From Nitrosomonas sp. Nm34 (lineage in GTDB: Bacteria > Pseudomonadota > Gammaproteobacteria > Burkholderiales > Nitrosomonadaceae): a stretch of 64,000 bases of DNA. Each line of letters starts with the position of its first letter. Positions within the stretch are counted from its first letter, which is position 1. The notes below the pieces were generated by a model. It was not told the DNA's origin, did not search any database, and saw only the letters and a list, made by a program, of their open reading frames with translations. This document shows positions 1 through 9,608 of the stretch, piece by piece. The DNA is taken from positions 141,371 to 205,370 of the forward strand of contig NZ_FORD01000002.1 in assembly GCF_900113925.1 (NCBI RefSeq). The letters are read 5' to 3'. The position numbers and the translations under genes were made by a program.

Positions 1-3000
1 CGGGCATATGGATGACATTGCTAGTCAGCACTGCCGCCTGCGACGATGACTGGCTCACTAATTCATCATTGGTGAGAACACTGCTGTCGTAAGGCAGGAA
101 TAAAGTGAATGTGCTGCCGACGTTGAGTTTGCTTTGCACCCGGATTTCCCCGTTCAGCATGAACGCCAATTCGCGACTGATCGATAGCCCCAGACCGGTA
201 CCGCCATATTTGCGTGCGGTGCTGCCGTCCGCCTGCTGGAAAGCTTCAAAAATCAGTTGCAGTTTATCCGGCGTAATGCCCATTCCAGTATCGGTCACAG
301 AAAAAGCCAGTACCGCAGCAGCTTGCGACAAGGTGGGGTGACCGACGCTCCATCCCTCCTGCGCCAGCGCTATCTTCAGTGATACAGAGCCATGGGTAGT
401 GAACTTGAATGCATTTGATAACAGATTCTTTAGTATCTGTTGCAAGCGGGTGATATCTGTCATCATTGAGAATGGTAAGTCGCCGGCGAGCTCTACTGAG
501 AAACTGATGCGCTTGGCTTCGGCCATATGGCGGAAGGTCCGCTCCAGATAATTGCACAGGTTTTGAAACCTGTACTCGCTGATTTCCAGCGTAACTGTGC
601 CCGACTCGATCTTCGACAGGTCAAGAATATCATTGATCAGCGTCAGTAGGTCGCTGCCTGAACTGTAAATGGTGTTGGCGAATTCGACTTGCTTGTGGGT
701 CAGATTGCCTGCAGGGTTGTCGCTTAACTGCTGGGCCAGAACCAGCAGGCTATTCAAGGGCGTGCGCAACTCATGCGACATATTGGCTAGAAATTCCGAT
801 TTGTATTTGGACGACAGCGCCAGCTGGGCCGCTTTTTCCTCAAGCGCGAGCTTGGCATGCTCGACCTCGCGGTTCTTGCGCTCCACTTCAATGTTTTGCT
901 CGGATAACAGGCGTGCTTTTTCCCCCAGTTCACGGTTGGTTTGCTGCAATTCGTGCGCCAGGGATTGCGACTGCGCCAGCAGGCTTTCAGTCCGGCTGTT
1001 GGCTTCGATCATGTTGAGCACTACGCCTATCGATTCCATCAATTGGCCGAGAAAGGACAGACGGGTTTCGGTGAAGCACTCCAACGATCCGATTTCAATC
1101 ACTGCCTTAATTTGCTCGTCGAACAGGATAGGCAGCACGATAATATTGGTAGGCACCGCCGCTCCCAAGCCGGAAGAGATTTTGATATAGTCGCCCGGGA
1201 CATTGGTAAGCAAGATGCATTTCTTCTCCAGCGCACACTGGCCAACCAGCCCTTCGCCTAGCGCAAATGAAGTCGGCCATCCATTATTGCCAAGGCGGTA
1301 GCCATAGCTTGCTACCATGCGGAGCCGCTCGTCCTGCTCCGTGACATCCATCATATAGAATATGCCATGATGGGCGGATACCAGCGGCGCCAGTTCGGAC
1401 AGGATCAGCCTGGTCACCGTATCGAGCTCGCGGTACCCATGCAACAGGCGCGTGAAGCGTGCCAGGTTGGTCTTTAGCCAGTCCTGCTGCGCATTTTTTT
1501 GCGTAGTTTCCTTGAGATTGCGGATCATCTCATTGATATTATCCTTGAGGTGAGACACCTCACCACGCGCTTCTACCTGGATCGAGCGCGACAGATCGCC
1601 GCGCGTCACCGCGGTCGCCACTTCTGCAATCGCGCGTACCTGGGTAGTCAGATTAGCTGCGAGCTGGTTGACATTCTCGGTCAAATCTTTCCAGGTTCCG
1701 GCCGCGCCCGGCACGCTGGCTTGCCCGCCCAGCTTGCCTTCGGTACCGACCTCGCGCGCCACTCGAGTTACTTCCGCTGCAAATGAGGAGAGCTGGTCCA
1801 CCATCACATTGATGGTATTTTTCAATTCCAGGATTTCACCTTTTACATCCACGGTGATTTTTTTCGACAGGTTACCATTGGCTACCGCAGTCGTCACTTC
1901 AGCAATATTGCGCACCTGACCGGTCAGATTGGATGCCATGGAGTTGACATTATCCGTCAGATCTTTCCAAGTGCCGCCAACCCCTGGCACATAAGCCTGG
2001 CCCCCCAGTTTTCCTTCGGTACCCACTTCACGTGCTACCCGCGTTACTTCTGCTGCAAATGAGGAGAGCTGGTCCACCATCACATTGATGGTATTCTTCA
2101 ATCTCAGGATTTCGCCTTTCACATCCACAGTGATTTTTTTCGATAGATCGCCATTCGCGACTGCCGTGGTTACTTCCGCGATATTGCGCACTTGTGAGGT
2201 AAGATTGCCCGCCATGGAGTTCACACTGTCAGTCAGATCTTTCCATGTACCAGCGACTCCAGGCACATGGGCCTGGCCGCCCAGCTTGCCTTCAGTGCCG
2301 ACTTCACGTGCTACGCGCGTAACTTCCGAGGCGAACGAATTCAACTGGTCCACCATCACATTGATGGTATTTTTCAATTCCAGGATTTCGCCCTTCACAT
2401 CCACGGTAATTTTTTTCGATAGGTCGCCATTCGCGACTGCCGTGGTTACTTCCGCGATATTGCGCACTTGCGAGGTAAGATTGCCCGCCATCGAGTTCAC
2501 ACTGTCAGTCAGATCTTTCCATATACCAGCGATTCCAGGTACATGGGCTTGGCCGCCCAGTTTACCTTCGGTGCCGACTTCACGCGCTACGCGCGTAACT
2601 TCCGAGGCGAACGAATTCAACTGGTCTACCATCGTATTTGCGGTAGAAGCTGCGCTTAGGAACTGCCCCTTGAGTGGACGCCCGTCAACATCCAATGCCA
2701 CCATTTGCGACAGGTCACCTTTGGCGACTGCGCTGATCACACGCGCCATTTCTGTGGTCGGGCGAACCAGATCGTCAATCAGTGTATTGACAGCTTTGAT
2801 TTTGGCAGCCCAGCCACCTGCCACATTCAAGACGGGGACACGTTGCGTGAGCTGTCCTTCACGTCCCACCACCCGGCTGACTTGGGTGATGCCTTTTGCC
2901 ATTTGCTGATTTATTTCGATGATATCGTTCAGCGTATCGGCGATCTTGCCGGGTAACCCGGTCCAGTCGGACGGCATGCGGATAAAAAAATTGCCCTTTT

Positions 3001-3070
3001 TGAGAGCGGTCAATACTTTCAGCAAGAGCCTTACATCCAGCTCTTCAGTCAAATCTGTCGTCATATCCAT
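1..3070 (-). CDS. Multi-HAMP GAF sensor histidine kinase, C-terminus beyond window
   Basis: A cytoplasmic-looking sensor kinase of at least 1023 residues. No signal peptide or membrane segment is visible. After a short N-terminus come five to six HAMP-like units with a strict 92-residue period (about residues 65-520), a GAF-like domain (about 535-675), a coiled coil, then the HisKA motif [11 protein letters not shown] with the phospho-acceptor at His766. The HATPase domain shows DTGMGI near 927 and GTGLGLSI near 960. Start chosen at the ATG at 3070 (MDMTTDL) because an AAGG lies seven bases upstream; the Met two codons later is an alternative. It follows the REC-GGDEF-EAL gene by 79 bases on the same strand, so the two may share a signalling pathway. 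The layout resembles hybrid kinases with poly-HAMP arrays, which usually end in receiver domains; these would lie beyond the window edge. Confidence 0.9.
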   Translation of the reverse strand, partial: MDMTTDLTEELDVRLLLKVLTALKKGNFFIRMPSDWTGLPGKIADTLNDIIEINQQMAKGITQVSRVVGREGQLTQRVPVLNVAGGWAAKIKAVNTLIDDLVRPTTEMARVISAVAKGDLSQMVALDVDGRPLKGQFLSAASTANTMVDQLNSFASEVTRVAREVGTEGKLGGQAHVPGIAGIWKDLTDSVNSMAGNLTSQVRNIAEVTTAVANGDLSKKITVDVKGEILELKNTINVMVDQLNSFASEVTRVAREVGTEGKLGGQAHVPGVAGTWKDLTDSVNSMAGNLTSQVRNIAEVTTAVANGDLSKKITVDVKGEILRLKNTINVMVDQLSSFAAEVTRVAREVGTEGKLGGQAYVPGVGGTWKDLTDNVNSMASNLTGQVRNIAEVTTAVANGNLSKKITVDVKGEILELKNTINVMVDQLSSFAAEVTRVAREVGTEGKLGGQASVPGAAGTWKDLTENVNQLAANLTTQVRAIAEVATAVTRGDLSRSIQVEARGEVSHLKDNINEMIRNLKETTQKNAQQDWLKTNLARFTRLLHGYRELDTVTRLILSELAPLVSAHHGIFYMMDVTEQDERLRMVASYGYRLGNNGWPTSFALGEGLVGQCALEKKCILLTNVPGDYIKISSGLGAAVPTNIIVLPILFDEQIKAVIEIGSLECFTETRLSFLGQLMESIGVVLNMIEANSRTESLLAQSQSLAHELQQTNRELGEKARLLSEQNIEVERKNREVEHAKLALEEKAAQLALSSKYKSEFLANMSHELRTPLNSLLVLAQQLSDNPAGNLTHKQVEFANTIYSSGSDLLTLINDILDLSKIESGTVTLEISEYRFQNLCNYLERTFRHMAEAKRISFSVELAGDLPFSMMTDITRLQQILKNLLSNAFKFTTHGSVSLKIALAQEGWSVGHPTLSQAAAVLAFSVTDTGMGITPDKLQLIFEAFQQADGSTARKYGGTGLGLSISRELAFMLNGEIRVQSKLNVGSTFTLFLPYDSSVLTNDELVSQSSSQAAVLTSNVIHMP
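1655..2650 (-). repeat. 276-bp in-frame tandem repeat encoding HAMP units
   Basis: The same segment recurs at exact 276-base spacing; for example the codons for the NSMA motif appear at 1937, 2213 and 2489. This equals 92 codons. The central copies are nearly identical at DNA level, while the flanking units (near 1550 and 2660) are diverged, which suggests recent homogenisation of the middle copies by unequal crossing over. Confidence 0.9.
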
Positions 3071-3149
3071 CAAGCTTGCCTTGTTTTTCAGTTGGTTAGA
3101 GTATGTGCCTCAAGCGAAGTGGCGAGTGAAGGTTGATCTACCCAATGAC

Positions 3150-4985
3150 TCATGCGCTGGTCGTTTGCAATAATTGCTGTGCCAGTGTATCGGCTGGTAG
3201 TGGCTGGCCAATATAAAAGCCTTGAACTTCATCACATTTGAGCGATTTTAGTATCGCCAGTTGTTCTTTGGTTTCCACGCCTTCAGCCACTACGCGTACT
3301 GCAAGTGCGTGCGCCATATTGATGATAGCTGCCACGATGGCGGTATCGCTAGTGGTTTTACCCAAGTCGCGCACGAAGGACTGGTCGATTTTCAGGATAT
3401 CGATCGGTAGCGCTTTCAGCACCGAAAGCGATGAATAACCAGTGCCGAAATCATCGATAGCGATTGAAATACCGCTTTCGCTAATTTGGCGCAACACCGA
3501 TGTCACCATTTCCAGGTCACGGATCAAAAGCGATTCAGTGATTTCCAGTTGTATCGATGATGGGAGAATGCCGTATTTGTGAAGCGTCCTACGGAGGGTC
3601 CCGGGGAGTCCTGCAAAAATCTGCGGAATCGCGATATTGATTGCAATCGGTAGCTTGCTCAAGCTTGATTCATTATCGCGCCAGCGTCTTGCTTGTTCGC
3701 AAGCAGCATTGAGAACCCATTCCCCTATTGTTACCAGTTGACCGCTATCGGCGGCTGCGGAGATAAAATCGATTCCAGAAATCAGTTCGAGGCGCGGATG
3801 GTGCCAGCGCAGTAGCGCTTCGAGGCCGATGACCTGGCTAGAAAGAATATCCACTTTGGGTTGATAGTACAGCTCAAATTCGTTTTTTTCTAATGCGTGT
3901 TGTATTTCCTGTTCAAGCTGGATGCGCTCAAGCAGGCGCTTGTTCAACTCTTCGTGGAAGAATTGCACGCTGCCGCGTCTTTGCTGCTTGGCATGGTACA
4001 TCGCCAGGTCAGCATGTTTCATCAAAGTCTGTACCGTATCCCCATCCTGTGGAAACAGACTGATGCCAATGCTGACCGAGGTCTTCAGGCTATGTACGCC
4101 GATAGTGCATGGCGGCGTATTGATTTGCACAATCTTTTTTGCTACCAACGCCGCGTCCTGATAAGATAGCAAGTCTTCCATCAGCACCACAAATTCATCG
4201 CCTCCGAGCCGCCCAACCATATCAGATCCGCGTACAGCACCGCTAATCCGCTTAGCCATCTGTATCAGCAAATCATCACCGACATCGTGGCCGAGTGTGT
4301 CATTGATGGTTTTGAAGTTATCCATGTCAAGGAACAGCACTGCCAGGCTTTTCTTTTGACGCTTGGCGCGCGCGATCGCCTCTTTTAGATGTTCTACCAA
4401 CGAGCGGCGGTTCAGCAAACCAGTAAGCGCATCCCGAGTTGCCAGACTATGCGCACGTTCTTCCGCTTGCCGGCGCTCGATGATCTCGGCTTCCAGCGCG
4501 GCATTAATTTTCTTGAGATCCTGCATCTGCTTTACCTGCAGATCGCGATTGAGCTCTTCCAACTGCTCAGTCTGATATTGCAGTTGCAAGTTCTTTTTGG
4601 CAAGCTCGACGAAAACCAGCACCTTGTTTTTCAATATCTGGGGAATGACAGGAATAAAAAGGTAATCGACTGCACCTTTCTGATATCCCTTAAGGCGATT
4701 CATTTCGTCATCATGATGCGCCGTGACAAAAATAATGGGGACCGATGCTGAGCGTGGATGGGAGTGAATGATCTCCGCGGTTTCGAAACCATCCATGCCA
4801 GGCATGCTGATATCGAGCAAGATGACGGCGAACTGCTGATGCAGTACATGCCGCAAGGCTGCTTCACCGGAGTGCGCAGTCACCATGTCAAAGCCATTTT
4901 CTTCCGCCGTGTCGGTTAAGAGACTTTCCAATGCAAGCAAACTAGCTGGGTGGTCATTAACGATGAGAACTTTTGGTCTGAGCAT
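3150..4985 (-). CDS. Response regulator with GGDEF and EAL domains
   Basis: A 611-residue cyclic-di-GMP enzyme in three parts. The receiver domain (about 1-125) has the phospho-acceptor Asp58 in LLDISMPGMDG, although the acidic pair reads N-D. A coiled coil (about 125-190) leads into the GGDEF domain (about 200-360) with intact GGDEF and an RGSD inhibitory site five residues before it. The EAL domain (about 370-605) has GLEALLRW and DDFGTGYSSL. Both catalytic signatures are intact, so it could make or degrade c-di-GMP depending on receiver phosphorylation. It lies directly upstream of the multi-HAMP kinase gene on the same strand, an obvious candidate for its phospho-donor. The ribosome site in front of the ATG is weak. 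Confidence 0.92.
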   Translation of the reverse strand: MLRPKVLIVNDHPASLLALESLLTDTAEENGFDMVTAHSGEAALRHVLHQQFAVILLDISMPGMDGFETAEIIHSHPRSASVPIIFVTAHHDDEMNRLKGYQKGAVDYLFIPVIPQILKNKVLVFVELAKKNLQLQYQTEQLEELNRDLQVKQMQDLKKINAALEAEIIERRQAEERAHSLATRDALTGLLNRRSLVEHLKEAIARAKRQKKSLAVLFLDMDNFKTINDTLGHDVGDDLLIQMAKRISGAVRGSDMVGRLGGDEFVVLMEDLLSYQDAALVAKKIVQINTPPCTIGVHSLKTSVSIGISLFPQDGDTVQTLMKHADLAMYHAKQQRRGSVQFFHEELNKRLLERIQLEQEIQHALEKNEFELYYQPKVDILSSQVIGLEALLRWHHPRLELISGIDFISAAADSGQLVTIGEWVLNAACEQARRWRDNESSLSKLPIAINIAIPQIFAGLPGTLRRTLHKYGILPSSIQLEITESLLIRDLEMVTSVLRQISESGISIAIDDFGTGYSSLSVLKALPIDILKIDQSFVRDLGKTTSDTAIVAAIINMAHALAVRVVAEGVETKEQLAILKSLKCDEVQGFYIGQPLPADTLAQQLLQTTSA

Positions 4986-5284
4986 ATGATTGTTCTTTTA
5001 TAATATGATTAGCCTTGTTATATGGCGCAAAGTAAATACCAACTAGATTTACCGAGCCCATCCGCCGTCAGCTTGTTATTCAACCATCATAAATAATCCC
5101 CGATTTTCCGCTGGAGCCGATTAAGGGAAAAATATTGAGCTGAATTTAACGGAGAAGACCAAATGTTTTGGACTTATCCCAAAGACGATTGATTCATTCA
5201 AGCTGTAGTATGACAGCGGCTAGTTAATAATCTTTTTTCGACCTTCATGAGTAATATAACCTGCTTTGGCAAAGAGCTTGTTAC

Positions 5285-6019
5285 TTAGGGTTTTAAGGGT
5301 GTGTTGGAATCAGGTTTGCCTGACACCCTATCACTTCGTAATACTGCCTGACGAAACAAATTCATCGAATTATAGGCCAGCATGATTGTCATTAAGGCAG
5401 CTTCAGTAGCCAGGAAATCTACGGGGTTAAAGCTTTGTCCACCAAAATCATATTTCAGTTCCTTGATACAGTTTTCACGGTCAGTATGGCCACGATGTAA
5501 ACGCCAAAGCTCTGCTGCAGGCAAATCCATATCGGTAACCCATGCACTGTAACGGTATTGAGCAAAAACCGGATCATCTGCAAATAAAGACAACGTCTTA
5601 CCTCTGGTATCAGATCGCTCATTGATCTTTTGCCGAATACCGATCACCCGGCACGGTTTTTTTCAACAGGCGCCTGATTGTCAAAAGCAGTCAGCTCTAT
5701 GCCATCATTCAATGCCCACCAGCCAGCTTATCCAAACTGTCGTACTTATCATACCAAAAGGCCAATGCATTATGAGTGCTATGGCTGTCGCTCTGGCCTT
5801 AGCCATTCGTTTGAAATCAAACAGCTCTTTCAGCACAGGATGATGCCGTGTCACTTCCGTCTGTTCAAAACGGTTTGCGCTACACCAGACTGATAACATG
5901 AACTGTAAAAGTAACTGAATCGGTGCATAGCCTCGAGTACTGCCAGGCTGTGGCAAGCCACAGCCTGGCACAGCTTGACTAAATTCAATTCGGTCCAGCA
6001 TCCGCTTTATCAACCCCAT
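5285..6019 (-). pseudogene. IS1380-type transposase remnant
   Basis: Two fragments in the correct order on the minus strand. The N-terminal one (5705-6019) reads MGLIKRMLDRIEFSQ and contains TRGYAPIQLLLQFMLSVW; the C-terminal one (5285-5647) contains HRGHTDRENCIKELKYDF, the conserved end of IS1380-type DDE transposases. The fragments total about 220 residues where the family has about 430-450, so most of the catalytic centre is deleted and the frame is broken between them. No terminal inverted repeats could be placed with confidence. It separates the signalling genes from the lipid operon. Confidence 0.75.
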
Positions 6020-6418
6020 GCTATCCCAAGCCGCTATCTCTTAATTACTAAAGCGAAGCTCAAAATCCACGGATCTTCCACAAGAAAAACGTGCATAAAT
6101 CAAACTGCCGCATAAATCAAACTGCCTTAACCTAACAGACTGTTCTTATTTTAACAATTTATTATTCTAATGGATTCCATTAAAAAATCTTCTTAATGGA
6201 AAATCTGGGATAATTTTGAGACCGAGAGTGGCGATCAATGTTTCCAATCAAAGAAAGCTAGCTAGCGATATAGGTGAAATAGATTTACTTAATGTAAGTT
6301 TGCCCGCATCGTTGGCAATTTACTTTACTGAAAAAATTTATGTTGGCTACGAGGTCACGTATGCCCAGCCTTCCAGTATCTTTTTTATTCACAGCCTTAA
6401 AAGATAGAATATTTTCTA
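6020..6418. other. Intergenic stretch with no recognised gene
   Basis: AT-rich. It holds a short palindrome around 6168-6200 (ATTCCATTAAAAAATC... TTAATGGAA) and an unsupported 63-codon reading frame at 6216-6407 with no ribosome site or recognisable motif. It lies downstream of both the lipid operon and the IS remnant. Confidence 0.5.
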
Positions 6419-7432
6419 TTACCGAATAGGTTCTAAATAATCAATAAAATCCTTTGCAGCAGCATACCAGCTGAAAGCTTCGGCTCTTGCTCGTGCTTCC
6501 CCCCGGGAAATTTGCAGGGCTTTCGAAACGGCATCTTCCAGATCATTTGACATGGCTCCGCCGCCGCTATTACCAATCACTTCTAACGGACCATCAACAG
6601 GATAACAAGCGACAGGTGTACCTGTTGCCATCGCTTCAAGTAGAACCAATCCAAAGGTGTCCGCTTTGCTAGGGAATACAAAAACATCAGCACTCGCATA
6701 TAGCGTCACTAATTCATTGCGTGGCAATATTCCCAACCAATATACCTCAGGAAAGCGTTGCCTGAGTTGCTTCTCCAGTGGTCCTGCCCCGCTAACGATC
6801 TTACTTCCCCGAAAATCCATTTCCAGGAATGCTTCAATATTTTTTTCATATGAAATACGGCCCACAAATAGTGCGATAGGTCTGGGTATCGTACCTAGAG
6901 CTGGGAAAAAAACGGACCGATGATGATACTTAAATAAATCAGTATCGACTCCATGCGTCCAAGGTTTGAGATTCTGGAAACCTCGTTTTTGCAAACCAGA
7001 TAAAACAGATTGTGTCGGAACCATCACCCCTGCTGAAGGTTGGTGAAAGCGTCTAAGCAGAGCATATCCCCAGGAAACGGGGACTTTGACCGATGCATTA
7101 AAGATCTCTGGAAATTTTGTATGAAATGCAGAGGTAAAAGGCCAGCCTGATTGCAGGCATAAGGAACGGGCTGCCCAGCCCAGCGGGCCTTCAGTAGCGA
7201 TATGAATGACATCAGGATTCAGTACTTTCAGTATTTGCGCCATTTGCTTTGTGGGGCGAATCGCCAGATCAATTCCTGGATAACCTGGGCAAGGACGAGT
7301 ATTGAAAAGATTGGGGTGAATGATTTTCACACTATGATTGAGTTTTTCGAGCTCTTTAACCAGCTCCATCAGAGTGGTGACCACACCATTAACTTGGGGG
7401 TGCCATGCATCCGTTATTAAGGCCAGTCTCAT
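6419..7432 (-). CDS. agt: GT4-family glycosyltransferase, Agt-like (glycolipid synthesis)
   Basis: A 337-residue GT-B fold glycosyltransferase. The N-terminus MRLALITDAWHPQVNGVV is the acceptor-binding start typical of GT4 enzymes that act on lipids; the C-terminal half has SGAGPLEKQLR and DTFGLVLLEAMATGTPVA, the nucleotide-sugar site (Asp in place of the first Glu of the EX7E motif). Its start overlaps the stop of the phosphoesterase gene by four bases (ATGA), so translation is probably coupled. In several bacteria a PlcP phospholipase C and the Agt glycosyltransferase are adjacent and replace phospholipids with glycolipids under phosphate starvation. The gene order here matches that arrangement; the sugar and exact lipid product are not readable from the sequence. 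Confidence 0.8.
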   Translation of the reverse strand: MRLALITDAWHPQVNGVVTTLMELVKELEKLNHSVKIIHPNLFNTRPCPGYPGIDLAIRPTKQMAQILKVLNPDVIHIATEGPLGWAARSLCLQSGWPFTSAFHTKFPEIFNASVKVPVSWGYALLRRFHQPSAGVMVPTQSVLSGLQKRGFQNLKPWTHGVDTDLFKYHHRSVFFPALGTIPRPIALFVGRISYEKNIEAFLEMDFRGSKIVSGAGPLEKQLRQRFPEVYWLGILPRNELVTLYASADVFVFPSKADTFGLVLLEAMATGTPVACYPVDGPLEVIGNSGGGAMSNDLEDAVSKALQISRGEARARAEAFSWYAAAKDFIDYLEPIR

Positions 7433-8355
7433 GCGAGTGCCTCATCTTTTTCTTTGACTTTTGCCGTAGCAGGCATATGGTCAGGGATGGCCAAAGTATC
7501 CTCCGCACTAGCCGAACTTTGATTCTCCAGCTCTCGCTGACACTGAGGCCAGTGAACGAGTTCGATTCGTCCATCAAAGTGTTCGACTAATGCCGAAAGA
7601 CTCTCGACCCAGTCTCCATCATTACAGTATGTAATTCCATTGATATCGCGTATCTCAGGGTGGTGTATATGTCCACAGATGACACCGTCCAACCCACGAC
7701 GACGTGCTTCCATAGCTACGGCTTGCTCAAAAGAAGTCACATAGCTCACTGCTGTTTTGACTTTATGTTTAAGATAGCGGGAAAGTGACCAATAGGGCAT
7801 ACCTAACCGAGCGCGAAGAGAACTCAAATAACGGTTGAGTTTTAAGGTTAATTCGTAAAGATTATCACCGACGTAAGCAAGCCATTTAGCACACTGCACA
7901 ACGCCATCAAAATAATCACCATGTATTATCCAGAATTTCCGACCATCAACAGTCTGATAGATCACTTCCTCTACGACTTCTATCCCACCAAAAGAGTGAC
8001 CCAAAAACTGACGGGCAAACTCATCGTGATTACCTGGCACATACACTACCTTGCAACCCTTCCGGACACGGCGTAGTAACTTCTGTATGACATCATTGTG
8101 AGACTGTGGCCAATACCAACCTTGGCGTAACTGCCAGCCATCGATAATATCTCCTACTAGATAGAGCTGTTCGCTTGGATAAGCTCTCAAAAACTCCAAC
8201 AAGGCTTGTGCCTGACAACCTGGGGTACCCAGATGAATATCGGAGATAAAAACCGTACGAACTCTGGGTTTAGGAATGATTGTTGAAGAATCTTCGTTGT
8301 TTAAGAAGGAAGCTTTTAAAGCATTAGCATAAAAATAACCATTGAGCTTATTCAT
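7429..8355 (-). CDS. plcP: PlcP-like metallophosphoesterase (phospholipase C of phosphate stress)
   Basis: A 308-residue calcineurin-type phosphoesterase with all metal-site motifs: ISDIHLG, VGDIIDGW, PGNHDEF, IIHGDYFD and CGHIHHPE. Family searches often label such proteins UDP-2,3-diacylglucosamine pyrophosphatase (LpxH-like). The setting between an OlsB-type acyltransferase and an Agt-type glycosyltransferase argues instead for PlcP, which cleaves phosphatidylethanolamine or phosphatidylcholine to diacylglycerol when phosphate is short. The ATG is preceded by GAGG with five bases spacing, and only two bases separate it from the upstream gene. The LpxH alternative cannot be excluded without a phylogeny. 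Confidence 0.78.
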   Translation of the reverse strand: MNKLNGYFYANALKASFLNNEDSSTIIPKPRVRTVFISDIHLGTPGCQAQALLEFLRAYPSEQLYLVGDIIDGWQLRQGWYWPQSHNDVIQKLLRRVRKGCKVVYVPGNHDEFARQFLGHSFGGIEVVEEVIYQTVDGRKFWIIHGDYFDGVVQCAKWLAYVGDNLYELTLKLNRYLSSLRARLGMPYWSLSRYLKHKVKTAVSYVTSFEQAVAMEARRRGLDGVICGHIHHPEIRDINGITYCNDGDWVESLSALVEHFDGRIELVHWPQCQRELENQSSASAEDTLAIPDHMPATAKVKEKDEALA

Positions 8356-8357
8356 GA

Positions 8358-9200
8358 TTACCTCAGAGAATGTTTACGGTAGCGGCTTGGTAAATCTGTT
8401 ATTTGCAATAACATAGGCAAATCAGCCGTATTAAAGTGAGGATCCCAGGCAGGATTTCCTAATACTTTTGCCCCTAAGCGGAGATACCTTTTAAGCAGGG
8501 GAGGTGGGTCAATTTTTAAAGATTGATCCAAACAATCAACCGGCAAAGGAAAACGGGGTCTGACTTGATAGTGAGTCTCCACCCTATGCTGATCCCTAAC
8601 CTGGCGCCAAATACTTGCAGCTACATCTCCCGAACATACTCGTTTATTGTTTGCTAAACTCATATTCATCGGTATGCTCACGCAACCTATCAGATAGCTT
8701 AACTTCTTAAGTATCATAAAGCTGATCAATGCTTTCGATAACGCTCGGATAACCATGCCATTCCGATAATCTTTGTGCACACAGCTTCGGCCTAATTCAG
8801 CCATATGCGCTCGCAACGGTTGCAAGGGAGATAGATCAAATTCGCCTTCGATGTAGGTTCGACCTGCAAGCTGGGCTTGTGCAGGGGTCAAGACGCGGCA
8901 AGTGCCAATGACCTGCCAGGTTTCACGATCTCGCACGAGTAAGTGTTCACAATACTCATCAAAGTCATCGATATCAAAACCAGGGATATGAGCGGGAAGA
9001 ATTGCACCCATTTCATCTGTGAACACTTCGTATCTCAACTTCTGCGCTTCACGAATCTCACTTTGACGTTTTGCCCATGTGGTCACGATATTGGATTTTT
9101 TCACTCTATCTGTAGAAATGAGTGGTGCAGCCCTCAGAGCTGGAATTGTTTTTTGTGGGAAAATAGATGATTCGCTATTAAATGTAAGTAGCGCAATCAT
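8358..9200 (-). CDS. olsB: OlsB-like N-acyltransferase (GNAT fold), ornithine-lipid type
   Basis: A 280-residue protein whose central part (about residues 50-200) matches the acyl-homoserine/ornithine N-acyltransferase family: LRYEVFTDEMGA, EHLLVRD, VIGTCRVL and ELGRSCVHKDYRNG. OlsB adds a 3-hydroxyacyl chain to ornithine, the first step to phosphorus-free ornithine lipids. It is the first gene of a tightly packed three-gene minus-strand operon with the PlcP-like and Agt-like genes. A good AAAGGAG precedes the ATG, and a PHO-box-like triplet lies about 75 bases upstream. No OlsA is adjacent, but an OlsF-type bifunctional enzyme is encoded at 20.9 kb. Hemolysin-type GNAT annotations are another name for the same family. 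Confidence 0.75.
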   Translation of the reverse strand: MIALLTFNSESSIFPQKTIPALRAAPLISTDRVKKSNIVTTWAKRQSEIREAQKLRYEVFTDEMGAILPAHIPGFDIDDFDEYCEHLLVRDRETWQVIGTCRVLTPAQAQLAGRTYIEGEFDLSPLQPLRAHMAELGRSCVHKDYRNGMVIRALSKALISFMILKKLSYLIGCVSIPMNMSLANNKRVCSGDVAASIWRQVRDQHRVETHYQVRPRFPLPVDCLDQSLKIDPPPLLKRYLRLGAKVLGNPAWDPHFNTADLPMLLQITDLPSRYRKHSLR

Positions 9201-9275
9201 TTTTGACTCCTTTTATTAATGTTAGGTTACTGGATTATTTTGCTCACTTATTACCTAGCATTCTTGAGGAACTTC

Positions 9276-9304
9276 ATGAATTTATTATGTCGCTTTTATG
9301 AAAT
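9276..9304 (-). promoter_or_regulatory. PHO-box-like triple repeat before the lipid operon
   Basis: On the minus strand three seven-base half-sites ending in CAT follow each other with an 11-base period: ATTTCAT-AAAA-GCGACAT-AATA-AATTCAT. The PHO box consensus is two copies of CTGTCAT separated by an AT-rich four-base spacer. Individual matches are 4-5 of 7, so this is a degenerate candidate, supported by its place about 75 bases before the OlsB start and the phosphate-stress gene content. Confidence 0.4.
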
Positions 9305-9397
9305 TCCAAAGAGTCAAACCTGATTTTGTCGGCTTCTCCCTGTCGTAGGATATTTATATTGTCTGCGGCTCACCTCCGTGTCATGTTTGGGGGAATG
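9303..9397 (-). repeat. MITE-like palindromic repeat, copy 1
   Basis: A degenerate member of the roughly 80-100 bp element found at least eight more times in this window. The core reads TTGTCGGCTTCTCCCTGTCG followed by an AT-rich stretch and GTCTGCGGCTCACCTCCGTG. The outer ends pair as ATTCC / GGAAT. It directly abuts the PHO-box-like site. Confidence 0.65.
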
Positions 9398-9608
9398 AAA
9401 AAAGTAATGAGTCCTATATTTCATCAAGCCACCCTGTCCCATAATGTAAACGGGGATGAACAAACGCTTCTGGACAAATTTTTCCAAATCCAATTGGTAC
9501 CGCTGGCTTTCGCAGATGATGGGGAAATTGGTCGCATTTTTCCGTTCCTGCTTCATGCCAATAGTTGAGGATATTGGCCTAGTGTAGGATACGGTGTTCA
9601 CTCACCTG

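Noticed and set aside
105..2956. Several plus-strand reading frames of 63-274 codons
   Set aside because: They run antisense to the multi-HAMP kinase; the longest (2085-2909) merely mirrors the 276-bp repeats.
6216..6407. 63-codon plus-strand frame
   Set aside because: No ribosome site, no recognisable motif, AT-rich intergenic sequence next to a dead IS.
7429..8355. LpxH (lipid A biosynthesis) as the name of the phosphoesterase
   Set aside because: Motifs are compatible, but operon partners favour PlcP; kept as an alternative only.
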